NCBI GenBank assembly: GCA_029784825.1
Contig: JAFMAU010000087.1
Span: 1 to 7,073, forward strand
Origin: Nitrososphaerota archaeon
Lineage (GTDB): Archaea > Thermoproteota > Nitrososphaeria > Nitrososphaerales > UBA183
Direction: 5' to 3'
Length of the DNA stretch: 7,073 nt
Shown here: positions 1 through 5,100 of the stretch, piece by piece
Numbering within the stretch: position 1 is the stretch's first letter
How the letters are laid out: every line of letters starts with the position of its first letter
Made by a program: the position numbers and the translations under genes
Notes under the pieces: model-generated
The model's input: only the letters and a program-made list of their open reading frames with translations
Told to the model about the DNA's origin: nothing
Database searches by the model: none

Positions 1-87
1 CCTGACAGAGGGCTGGTCGGACTCGAGAAGCCAACCTAACGTGTCCCCTTGCGGGTTTGCGCGCGCGACTCTCTTCGCCGCGTTCAT
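1..87 (-). CDS. N-terminal fragment of a gene leaving the window (WLLE..PSVR-type protein)
   Basis: The minus strand is open from an ATG at 87-85 to the left edge, giving 29 codons with no stop. Residues 17-29 read LGWLLESDQPSVR. I recognise this from N-termini of a loosely annotated family of repeat-like proteins (squalene-cyclase or prenyltransferase-like, sometimes mislabelled as nitrogen fixation proteins), where WLLE-x-D/N-x-PSVR is followed by an acidic DPEV-type segment. That recognition is from memory and the rest of the protein lies outside the window, so no function is assigned. The gene diverges from the NifX-like gene. A TTATAA box at 145-150 could serve it with a leader of about 35 nt. 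No convincing Shine-Dalgarno sequence is visible. The reading frame looks real because of the ordered motif; the exact start is less certain. Confidence 0.55.
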   Translation of the reverse strand, partial: MNAAKRVARANPQGDTLGWLLESDQPSVR

Positions 88-138
88 GTTGAGGCTCAAT
101 CGGAGACCACCACGCTCTTTCTGGGCATTGGCCCCGCT

Positions 139-154
139 AACCTGTTATAAGGTT
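139..154. promoter_or_regulatory. TATA box inside an inverted repeat, divergent intergenic region
   Basis: AACCT (139-143) and AGGTT (150-154) form an inverted repeat whose centre contains TTATAA (145-150). TTATAA is itself symmetric, so it could place the preinitiation complex in either direction. To the right, a start site about 25 nt away (near 172) precedes the NifX-like gene. To the left, it would lie some 60 nt upstream of the ATG at 87. The arms could be a repressor site that occludes the TATA box. The box is seen directly; both promoter use and operator function are inferred. Confidence 0.4.
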
Positions 155-306
155 GGCAAAGGGAAATACACCTTCTTCCGTGGCAGACCCGAATAATGGG
201 CGACGAGCCTGCACGCCGCTCGATTAGGACTCGCTCAAATTCCTACGCGCAACCCGTCGGGCCCGCGAAATTTCGGGGCGCCAGCGTGCGTCGGCGCTAC
301 AGCTTT

Positions 307-717
307 ATGCACCGAAAACGGTCCACCAAGATCAAGTTGAAGGTTGCAGTAGTAACTGACGACAAGGAGTCCATATCGGCAGACTTCGGCATGGCAAGGC
401 ACTTCCTGGTGTACAGCATCGAGGGAGGCGCAGTCAAGGGGAGGGAGGCAAGGGACAAGGCGGCGCACGGTCCGGGGATGATGGCACACCATCACGGGCG
501 CGAAGCAGGGACGGCAGAGAACGAGACGCACAACGTCATGCTCTCCAACATCAGGGACTGCGAAGTTGTGATCTCACGAGGAATGGGCAGGCCCATGTAC
601 GAGTCAATCAAGGCCGCTGGGATGAAGGCATACATCACCAAGCTGCAGTCCGCAAACGAAGCCGTCGACGCCCTTGTCCACGGGAGCTTGGACAACCACC
701 TCGAATTTCTTCACTGA
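307..717 (+). CDS. Dinitrogenase iron-molybdenum cofactor (NifX/NifB C-terminal type) domain protein
   Basis: The protein is 136 aa from the ATG at 307 and is essentially one domain. Residues 12-40 (KVAVVTDD..., then the ADFGMARHF segment) match the first strand and the phosphate-loop-like turn of this family. Residues 84-111 (DCEVVISRGMG, then GMKAYIT) match its second conserved half. Stand-alone members are common in archaea lacking nitrogenase, where the role is unknown; in NifX, NifY and NafY the fold binds FeMo-cofactor precursors. A His cluster (H61-H63, with H54 and H75 nearby) sits in the central loop and might bind metal, which is inference. An in-frame ATG at 196 would add 37 Arg/Ser-rich residues upstream. 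I prefer 307 because the domain starts ten residues later. However, a TATA box at 145-150 suits 196, so the start is unsettled. It converges with the stress protein gene. Confidence 0.85.
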   Translation: MHRKRSTKIKLKVAVVTDDKESISADFGMARHFLVYSIEGGAVKGREARDKAAHGPGMMAHHHGREAGTAENETHNVMLSNIRDCEVVISRGMGRPMYESIKAAGMKAYITKLQSANEAVDALVHGSLDNHLEFLH

Positions 718-762
718 ATCGCCTTCGCGCACGGAGCCCGCTCGCTGCCCCTGCTGAAAGAG

Positions 763-785
763 GTCGGCGCGGTTCCCGCGCTGAC
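763..785. terminator. Strong stem-loop between two convergent genes, possible bidirectional terminator
   Basis: Bases 763-772 pair with 776-785 over ten positions (nine Watson-Crick and one G-U) around a three-base loop TTC. The stem is very GC-rich. It lies in the 100-bp gap between the stop of the NifX-like gene (717) and the stop of the stress protein gene (818). The placement suits transcript termination or 3' end protection on both strands. Archaeal terminators usually depend on U-tracts, and only a short pyrimidine run (CTCTTTC) follows on the minus strand, so the termination role is uncertain although the structure is clear. Confidence 0.4.
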
Positions 786-817
786 AAGAACTCTCATCTC
801 GTGCAGGTTCTTTCCGT

Positions 818-1249
818 TCACTCGGGCCTGACTATGAGCACCGGAACCCTTGATTGCTGCACCACGCTGTTCGAAACGCTCCCAAGGAAGAGCCGTTGGA
901 AACGGCGAAGTCCTCTGCTTCCCATCACGATGAGGTCGAACCCCTTCGAGGCCTTCAGGATCTGGTCAGCAGGGTCGCCCCTCTTGAGCAACGTCTCCGT
1001 TCGTATTCCCTTCTCGCCAAGCTCCCTCTTTCGTTTCTGGGGTAACTTCTCCGCGTACTCCTCGAGGTTGTCGTAGGCGTCGGGCGGGATCATGGTCATT
1101 CCAGAGTCGGCGTAGAAGAAGAGAGACCGCTCTACGACGTGAATCAAGGCGATTTCAGAATCGTACTTCTTTGCAATGCCGACGGCGGATCGGAGTCCGC
1201 GGAACGAGTCGGGTGAGCCGTCGATTGGAACAAGGATTTTCCTGAACAT
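818..1249 (-). CDS. Universal stress protein, UspA family, ATP-binding type
   Basis: This 143-aa protein is a complete single Usp domain of the usual length. It starts MFRKILVPIDGS, where D10-G11-S12 is the family's N-terminal nucleotide-contact region. Residues 91-98 read GDPADQIL, another typical Usp segment. Residues 110-124 fit the ATP-binding signature G-x2-G-x9-G-S exactly (G110, G113, G123, S124). It should therefore be an ATP-binding, probably dimeric, cytoplasmic stress protein of the MJ0577 type; the stress it responds to cannot be told from the sequence. The ATG is at 1249-1247. GGTGA (1265-1261), complementary to the 16S rRNA tail, lies 11 nt upstream. It is a single-gene unit, divergent from hflX and convergent with the NifX-like gene. 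Confidence 0.93.
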   Translation of the reverse strand: MFRKILVPIDGSPDSFRGLRSAVGIAKKYDSEIALIHVVERSLFFYADSGMTMIPPDAYDNLEEYAEKLPQKRKRELGEKGIRTETLLKRGDPADQILKASKGFDLIVMGSRGLRRFQRLFLGSVSNSVVQQSRVPVLIVRPE

Positions 1250-1398
1250 CCGCGCAAATGGTCACCTGCCAGCTTAGGTCATTTCTGGCGCCCTTGATTG
1301 ACGTCCCGGTGCTGGCTAAACGAGCCCCACAGCGAGAGGCAGCATGCGGAGCAGCTAGCAGAGCCCAGACCGGAGCAAGAACGGATCGGCGGGCAGCG

Positions 1399-1420
1399 CT
1401 GAGACGAGGATCGGTCTCAG
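1399..1420. repeat. Perfect 7-bp inverted repeat upstream of hflX
   Basis: CTGAGAC (1399-1405) and GTCTCAG (1414-1420) are perfect inverted copies around an 8-base spacer. They lie 72 bp upstream of the hflX ATG in the divergent hflX/uspA intergenic region. The region 1250-1492 otherwise holds no gene I can support. The element could be an operator or an RNA hairpin. The symmetry is seen; the function is unknown. Confidence 0.45.
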
Positions 1421-1492
1421 TGGGAGGCACCACACCTTCCATGCCCAATAGGTGGGTTTTTCACCCGCTCAAAGATGGACGACTGACCGCTC

Positions 1493-2590
1493 ATGGGAAA
1501 CGCGAGCTCGACTGACAAGGCGACCATCGTCACCTACGCGGACGAGTTTGCCAAGCGGGAGATAGTCGACCTCGCCAAGGCGGCCGGCTACTCGGTCGAG
1601 GCCGTCATGACGCAAAAGAAGGTCGTGAAGTCGGAATACGGCGTCGGCGTGGGGAAGGCCCAGGAGCTCCAGGAGATGGTCGCCGACAACGGGTCCAAGA
1701 CGATAATCGTAGACGAAAGCCTCACCTCCGCCCAGGCAAACAGGCTATCCACCGTGACACAGACAGAGGTGGTAGATCGAGAAAGGCTAATCCTCAACAT
1801 CTTCGCGAGGCGAGCGAACACAACGGAAGCGAAGCTCCAGGTCGAGCTGGCCGAGCTCCGCTACGAGATGCCCCGCGCCAAGGACGCAGTCAGATACTCT
1901 GTAAAGGGGGAGAGGGCGGGCTTCTCCGGCATGGGGGAGACCGCCGTCGACGTGAAGTTCAGGGCCCTCAAGCGCAGGATGGCGACGATCAGGGAGAAAC
2001 TCGAGAGGACGACCGCCAGCAGGGAGCTCCACACGACCGAGAGACGGAAACTCGACGTCCCCTTCGTGTCCCTCGCCGGTTACACAAGCAGCGGCAAGAC
2101 GACGCTCTTCAACAGGTTGGCTTCGGAAACAAAGGAGGAATCGCCGCAGCTCTTCACGACGCTGACCACGACCACGCGGGTCGTGAACTTCGCAGGCGCG
2201 AAGAGGAAGGTGCTGCTGTCAGACACGGTCGGGTTCATCTCCAGGCTCCCGACCTACCTGGTCGAGTCGTTCAAGTCAACCCTTGACGAGTTGAGGTACG
2301 CCAACCTTGTCCTCCTGATGGTCGACGCAAGCGAGGGCGCCGACAGCGCTAGGACGAAGCTTGCCAGCTGTCTCGACGTCCTCAACCAACTCAACGTGGA
2401 TCCCAAGAAGACGCTTCTGGTCCTGAACAAGGTCGACCTCATCAAGGACGCCGGCTGCGACCGCTTCGAGGAGGACCCCCAGTTCAGGGATTTCTCCTCG
2501 GTCAGGATTTCGGCCGTCCGCGGGGACGGAATGCACAAGCTCAGAAACAGGATCGTCGAACTGACCCGCCCGGCGAAGGCCAAAGCGTAG
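1493..2590 (+). CDS. hflX: HflX, ribosome-associated GTPase
   Basis: The protein is 365 aa with the HflX layout. Residues 10-105 form the N-terminal nucleotide-binding-like domain, including the EYGVGVGKAQEL segment. A charged two-helix hinge covers about 112-185. The G domain spans about 190-355: G1 GYTSSGKT (196-203), G2 around T222-T228, G3 DTVGF (244-248), G4 NKVD (312-315) and G5 SA (340-341). The family binds the 50S subunit and, in bacteria, splits or rescues stalled ribosomes; archaeal homologues are less studied. The hinge reads GERAGFSGMGE (139-149) where bacterial HflX has GGRGPGE. The ATG at 1493 is the first usable start; the next in-frame ATG (codon 39) would cut into the domain. 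No clear Shine-Dalgarno or TATA box is seen. Its stop lies 21 bp from the stop of the convergent next gene. Confidence 0.95.
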   Translation: MGNASSTDKATIVTYADEFAKREIVDLAKAAGYSVEAVMTQKKVVKSEYGVGVGKAQELQEMVADNGSKTIIVDESLTSAQANRLSTVTQTEVVDRERLILNIFARRANTTEAKLQVELAELRYEMPRAKDAVRYSVKGERAGFSGMGETAVDVKFRALKRRMATIREKLERTTASRELHTTERRKLDVPFVSLAGYTSSGKTTLFNRLASETKEESPQLFTTLTTTTRVVNFAGAKRKVLLSDTVGFISRLPTYLVESFKSTLDELRYANLVLLMVDASEGADSARTKLASCLDVLNQLNVDPKKTLLVLNKVDLIKDAGCDRFEEDPQFRDFSSVRISAVRGDGMHKLRNRIVELTRPAKAKA

Positions 2591-2611
2591 AGAAAGCCCT
2601 CCGTCGGTTCA

Positions 2612-2983
2612 TCATCTGGCAGGCTTGAGCGAATCCTTCAGGACTTTGGTCTGCGTCTTGAGAATCTCAATCGCTTCCTCCAGTTTCTTGCAGGCTGTCT
2701 CCTCTGCCGACAGAGCGGCTTCCAGCTCTGCGATCTTTGCAGGCGCGCTGTCAAGGCTTTGCGAGACCTGGCCCAGCGGCGAGTAGTCCAGCCTGCGCGG
2801 CATGCTGGCGAAGAGGTCCCTCTGCAACGCGTTGATCTCGCTCAGCTTCACAGGGTCGGTGGCAGCTAGCCACTGAACCTCCCTTGCAGCCTTGAGGCTC
2901 TCGTAGAGCTGGTCCTGCAACGCCACATAAGATTCCCAGTATTTGAGCCAGGCCTTGCCAAAGGAGGCGAATACCTCCTCCAT
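2612..2983 (-). CDS. Small all-helical protein of unknown function, coiled-coil C-terminus
   Basis: From the ATG at 2983-2981 the protein is 123 aa, acidic to neutral, without signal peptide or membrane segment. Residues 1-40 form an amphipathic helix rich in aromatics (FGKAWLKYWESYVALQDQLY). A Pro-containing link around 61-70 follows. Residues 80-120 show heptad-like spacing (AKIAELEAAL, CKKLEEAIEILK), suggesting a coiled coil. The aromatic helix followed by a coiled coil resembles phasin or PhaE-like granule proteins, but I see no diagnostic motif and leave the function open. The frame extends upstream to an ATG at 3094, but the TATA-like TATTAAGTA (3063-3055) overlaps that extension and the ATG at 3055, so transcription should start near 3030. 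That leaves 2983 as the first downstream in-frame ATG. A purine-rich GAGAGG stands 3 nt before it. Confidence 0.7.
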   Translation of the reverse strand: MEEVFASFGKAWLKYWESYVALQDQLYESLKAAREVQWLAATDPVKLSEINALQRDLFASMPRRLDYSPLGQVSQSLDSAPAKIAELEAALSAEETACKKLEEAIEILKTQTKVLKDSLKPAR

Positions 2984-3054
2984 ACGCCTCTCTTCGTCAT
3001 TCGCAGGGCTCAATGAGGGTCGAGGACCCTTCAGCGCACAAAAGGCTTTGCCCA

Positions 3055-3063
3055 TACTTAATA
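3055..3063 (-). promoter_or_regulatory. Candidate archaeal TATA box for the helical protein gene
   Basis: On the minus strand TATTAAGTA occupies 3063-3055, close to the TTTAAGTA box upstream of the TRAM gene. It predicts a start site near 3030 and a leader of about 45 nt before the ATG at 2983. It decides against the two upstream in-frame ATGs (3094 and 3055), which lie upstream of or within the box. No experimental support is available. Confidence 0.45.
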
Positions 3064-3080
3064 GGGAGGGGTTACGCACA

Positions 3081-3097
3081 GGGTTGTGAATCAACCC
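3081..3097. repeat. Perfect 6-bp inverted repeat in the helical-protein/TFB divergent region
   Basis: GGGTTG (3081-3086) and CAACCC (3092-3097) are perfect inverted copies with a 5-base spacer. They lie just upstream of the minus-strand TATA box at 3063-3055 and 34 bp before the ATG of the broken zinc-ribbon frame at 3131. An operator serving either direction is possible. The function is inferred only from position and symmetry. Confidence 0.4.
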
Positions 3098-3130
3098 CAG
3101 TATCAGCTATGCGTCACTCACAGAATCCGA

Positions 3131-3385
3131 ATGACGACCGATGGAACGAGCGACACGCCAATCTGCCCGGTTTGCGTTCAGATGAGTAACCAAGAGCAGC
3201 TCCGAAGACGTTCGAGGCGGCGTTAGAGTCTGGACGAACCGTTCCTCCAGGCGCCCAACACGCCGAAGTTCTGTCCGAAGTGCGGCGCCAAGGAGAAGCT
3301 CTACCGCACTCCCAGGGGACTGAGGTGCGAGCGATGCGTGAAGGAAGCCGATTCGGGCGGTCTGGGCTTCGGACAGGTGAGGTAG
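3131..3385 (+). pseudogene. Small zinc-ribbon reading frame interrupted by one in-frame TAG, directly upstream of tfb
   Basis: From an ATG at 3131 the frame reads 31 codons, containing a CPVC pair (residues 12-15), to a TAG at 3224-3226. It then continues open for 52 more codons to a TAG at 3383-3385. The second part holds a well-formed zinc ribbon: C48-P-K-C51 followed by C66-E-R-C69, with a basic hairpin between. Its end is one base before the TFB ATG, as expected for a co-transcribed small gene. The 3' part has no ATG, GTG or TTG before the ribbon, so as written it cannot start by itself. It could be a decayed gene, an assembly or sequencing error, or a stop that is read through. Small zinc-ribbon proteins often bind nucleic acid or RNA polymerase; no function is assigned. 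The segment before the TAG (LRRRSRRR) is unlike normal coding and may mark an indel. Confidence 0.4.
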
Positions 3386-3386
3386 A

Positions 3387-4325
3387 ATGGTCCACGATAC
3401 GAAATCTTCACGTCTGCTCAACCAAGAGCGGGCGCTGCAGAAGTGCCCCAGGTGCGGGAGGAACAGCATGGTGACGGACGGGGTGGGAGCGGAGGTCTGC
3501 TGCAGCAGCTGCGGGCTGGTCCTGAAGGATAAGATAGTCCAGACCGGGCCCGAGTGGAGGTCCTTCAGCAGTGACGGGAAGGACGACCAGAGCAGGACCG
3601 GCATGCCCACCTCGATTGCTGTCCACGATATGGGACTGGCGACCATGATAGGGTCCACCAACAGGGATGCTTCGGGCAAGTCGCTTTCAGGGTCCATGGC
3701 CTCCACAGTTGAGAGGCTCAGAACGTGGGACAGGAGGAGCCAGACTCACCAGTCTGCCGACAGGAACCTCAGGCAGGCCTTCAGCGAGCTGCGAAGGCTT
3801 TCCGAGAACCTTTCGATTTCAGAGTCAGGCACCGAGAGGGCGGCTTACTTCTACCGCAAGGCGCTGGAAAGGGGGCTGGTGAGGGGAAGGTCGATATCTG
3901 CCATCATAGCCGCGTCGCTCTACGCAGCCTGTCGGGATCAGGAAATCCCGCGGACGCTCAAGGACGTAGCAGCCGCCAGCAATGTCAAGAAGAAGGACCT
4001 TGCAAGGTCCTACCGGCTCATGCACCGGGAGATGGACTTCAAGATGCCAGTCGCCGACCCTGCGCGCTGCATATCCGCCATCGCATCTCGCGCCGGGATG
4101 TCGGAGACGACCCAGAGGAGGGCTCGGGGGATACTCGTCATGGCGCGTGAGGCAAGAATCTCCGCGGGCAAGGACCCTATGGGCCTGGCTGCCGCGGCCC
4201 TCTACGTGGCCTGCACGCTGAACGGCGAGGAGAAGACCCAGAAGGACGTCTCTGAAGCAGCCCGGGTGACAGAGGTCACCATCAGGAACAGGTACAAAGG
4301 ACTAAGACAGGCACTCGGCATCTAA
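3387..4325 (+). CDS. tfb: Transcription initiation factor B (TFB)
   Basis: This 312-aa protein has the complete archaeal TFB/TFIIB layout. The N-terminal zinc ribbon uses C20, C23, C39 and C42. The B-reader/linker contains GPEWRSF (54-60), then RTGMP (70-74) and HDMGL (80-84), all highly conserved. Two cyclin repeats follow, about 125-213 (GRSISAIIAASLYAACR core) and about 221-308 (GLAAAALYVACTLNG core). The helix around 294-307 (VTEVTIRNRYKGL) corresponds to the BRE-recognising helix. TFB recruits RNA polymerase to TBP-bound promoters. C38 next to the ligand C39 is an extra Cys, and the N-terminus has 19 residues before the first ligand, a little longer than usual. The ATG at 3387 follows GAGGT (3379-3383), which ends 3 nt before it and overlaps the stop of the zinc-ribbon frame. 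Archaea often carry several TFB paralogues; whether this is the main one cannot be told here. Confidence 0.96.
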   Translation: MVHDTKSSRLLNQERALQKCPRCGRNSMVTDGVGAEVCCSSCGLVLKDKIVQTGPEWRSFSSDGKDDQSRTGMPTSIAVHDMGLATMIGSTNRDASGKSLSGSMASTVERLRTWDRRSQTHQSADRNLRQAFSELRRLSENLSISESGTERAAYFYRKALERGLVRGRSISAIIAASLYAACRDQEIPRTLKDVAAASNVKKKDLARSYRLMHREMDFKMPVADPARCISAIASRAGMSETTQRRARGILVMAREARISAGKDPMGLAAAALYVACTLNGEEKTQKDVSEAARVTEVTIRNRYKGLRQALGI

Positions 4326-4412
4326 ACCGACGCTCGTTTCATGGTAAAAGAAGAGGATTGGTCGACCCTTGCTGGGCCAACCAACATCGAAAACTGCCGA
4401 GATCACGACCGA

Positions 4413-4715
4413 CTAGTTGCCGGCCTGCTCAGTAGACTCTGGGGAAGGTGCCGCGGCGTCTCCGCCTTGAACGACCTGCCCTGAGGCAAACCTCTCCGAG
4501 ACTTGTGTGACCTTTATCCTCACGTTCTGGCCTTGCTTTGTCCCTGGGACAAAGATCACAAATCCGTCTACCCTGGCAATCCCTTCGCCACGCTTGCTGG
4601 TGTCGGAGATACTCACGTTGTACTCCTTGCCGACCTCAACGGGCTTCTTGAAAGAACCGGAACCTCTTCCGAATCCCCCACGACTGCCATATCCTCCACG
4701 CTGTCCGAAACTCAA
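4413..4715 (-). CDS. TRAM-domain RNA-binding protein with an RGG-rich N-terminus
   Basis: The 100-aa protein has a Gly/Arg-rich N-terminal tail (residues 1-22, with RGG at 6-8 and 12-14), then a TRAM domain at about 24-83. The domain carries KPVEVGKEYNVSI, then SKRGEGIARVDGFVIFVPGT, then the GQNVRIKVTQV strand. A short Pro/Ser/Glu tail follows. Single-TRAM proteins are abundant in archaea, and some act as RNA chaperones with cold-shock-like roles; the RGG tail should add RNA affinity. The start is TTG at 4715-4713. An in-frame TGA lies only two codons upstream, so no ATG or GTG alternative exists further out. GTGA, part of the anti-Shine-Dalgarno complement, lies 6 nt before the TTG. The TATA box at 4778-4771 supports a short leader. 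The gene is convergent with tfb and divergent from the exporter. Confidence 0.93.
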   Translation of the reverse strand: MSFGQRGGYGSRGGFGRGSGSFKKPVEVGKEYNVSISDTSKRGEGIARVDGFVIFVPGTKQGQNVRIKVTQVSERFASGQVVQGGDAAAPSPESTEQAGN

Positions 4716-4731
4716 TTTCTTTCACACATCC

Positions 4732-4749
4732 TACCGTATTCCGTCGGTA
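4732..4749. repeat. Inverted repeat at the predicted transcription start of the TRAM gene
   Basis: TACCG (4732-4736) and CGGTA (4745-4749) are perfect inverted copies around an 8-base spacer. A start site about 25 nt from the TATA box would fall near 4749, so the repeat would be either the first hairpin of the leader or an operator at the start site. Function is inferred from position. Confidence 0.35.
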
Positions 4750-4770
4750 AGCTGCGGGCCAGCGGTGGCC

Positions 4771-4778
4771 TACTTAAA
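4771..4778 (-). promoter_or_regulatory. Candidate TATA box of the TRAM gene
   Basis: On the minus strand TTTAAGTA occupies 4778-4771, near the archaeal TATA consensus, preceded by CC. It predicts a start site near 4749 and a leader of about 34 nt before the TTG at 4715. It is the clearest promoter-like element in the window. Confidence 0.6.
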
Positions 4779-5039
4779 GGGGCGCAAGGCGGATTCGCCT
4801 GGCGAGGGGCAGCAGCCACTCCTATCAAGGGCTGTCCCGTCAAAGGTGACGAGCTCGGGTTGCGGGATTGACGAAGTGAACCGCCGATCCAACCTGCAGC
4901 GCGAGGCAGTTCGTGCAGGCGCCCCGTGGTCGCCGCCGACTCCGATCTGTCAAGCCTCGTAGGCGCCAGTCCGAACCAGTTGGGCGGGGGAAGAGCGAGC
5001 CCCACGAACCGGCGCTGCCACCGACTCGGCCGTCCTTTC
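4779..5039. other. Non-coding stretch between the TRAM gene and the exporter
   Basis: I find no supported gene, tRNA or box C/D RNA here. Open frames exist on both strands, but they are Pro/Arg-rich and run across promoters or the TRAM gene. The stretch contains a 5-bp hairpin with a GATT loop (4787-4800) and an inverted repeat CCTGCA (4893-4898) / TGCAGG (4914-4919) with a 15-base spacer. It may hold long regulatory DNA or an unrecognised small RNA. Confidence 0.4.
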
Positions 5040-5046
5040 TTTTATA
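5040..5046 (+). promoter_or_regulatory. Candidate TATA box of the MFS exporter
   Basis: TTTTATA occupies 5040-5046, an A/T island in very GC-rich DNA. It predicts a start site near 5068-5072. This would make the in-frame TTG at 5071 leaderless, or give about 30 nt of leader to the ATG at 5101. Confidence 0.5.
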
Positions 5047-5100
5047 CCGATTCTCGCAGGCCACGCCAGCTTGGAGTCGCCGAGGCCGGCTGGCCCGCCC

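Noticed and set aside
1258..1515. Plus-strand open frame of 85 codons between uspA and hflX
   Set aside because: Its product is low-complexity Ala/Arg-rich with no motif, it covers the promoter region and hairpin, and it overlaps the hflX start in another frame.
2612..3094. Longer form of the helical protein starting at 3094
   Set aside because: The extra 37 residues overlap the best TATA box and look unlike the rest of the protein, so the ATG at 2983 is preferred.
3224..3226. Pyrrolysine decoding of the TAG
   Set aside because: There is no pyl gene or downstream insertion structure in the window, and tfb-linked ribbon proteins are not known Pyl proteins. It is kept only as a remote alternative in the findings.
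3107..3706. 199-codon minus-strand frame opposite the zinc-ribbon frame and the start of tfb
   Set aside because: It runs antisense to strongly conserved tfb coding sequence and has a Ser/Leu/Pro-rich composition typical of a shadow frame.
4341..4484. Plus-strand frame of about 47 codons after tfb starting MVKEEDW
   Set aside because: Most of it lies antisense to the TRAM gene tail. It has no recognisable motif and no ribosome binding site.
4503..4962. Two long plus-strand frames opposite the TRAM gene and its promoter
   Set aside because: They are antisense to a well-supported TRAM domain and cross its TATA box; the composition is not protein-like.
4779..5039. tRNA, SRP RNA or box C/D RNA in the long gap
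   Set aside because: No T-loop consensus or SRP loop is visible. A C-box-like GTGACGA occurs, but no matching D box follows.
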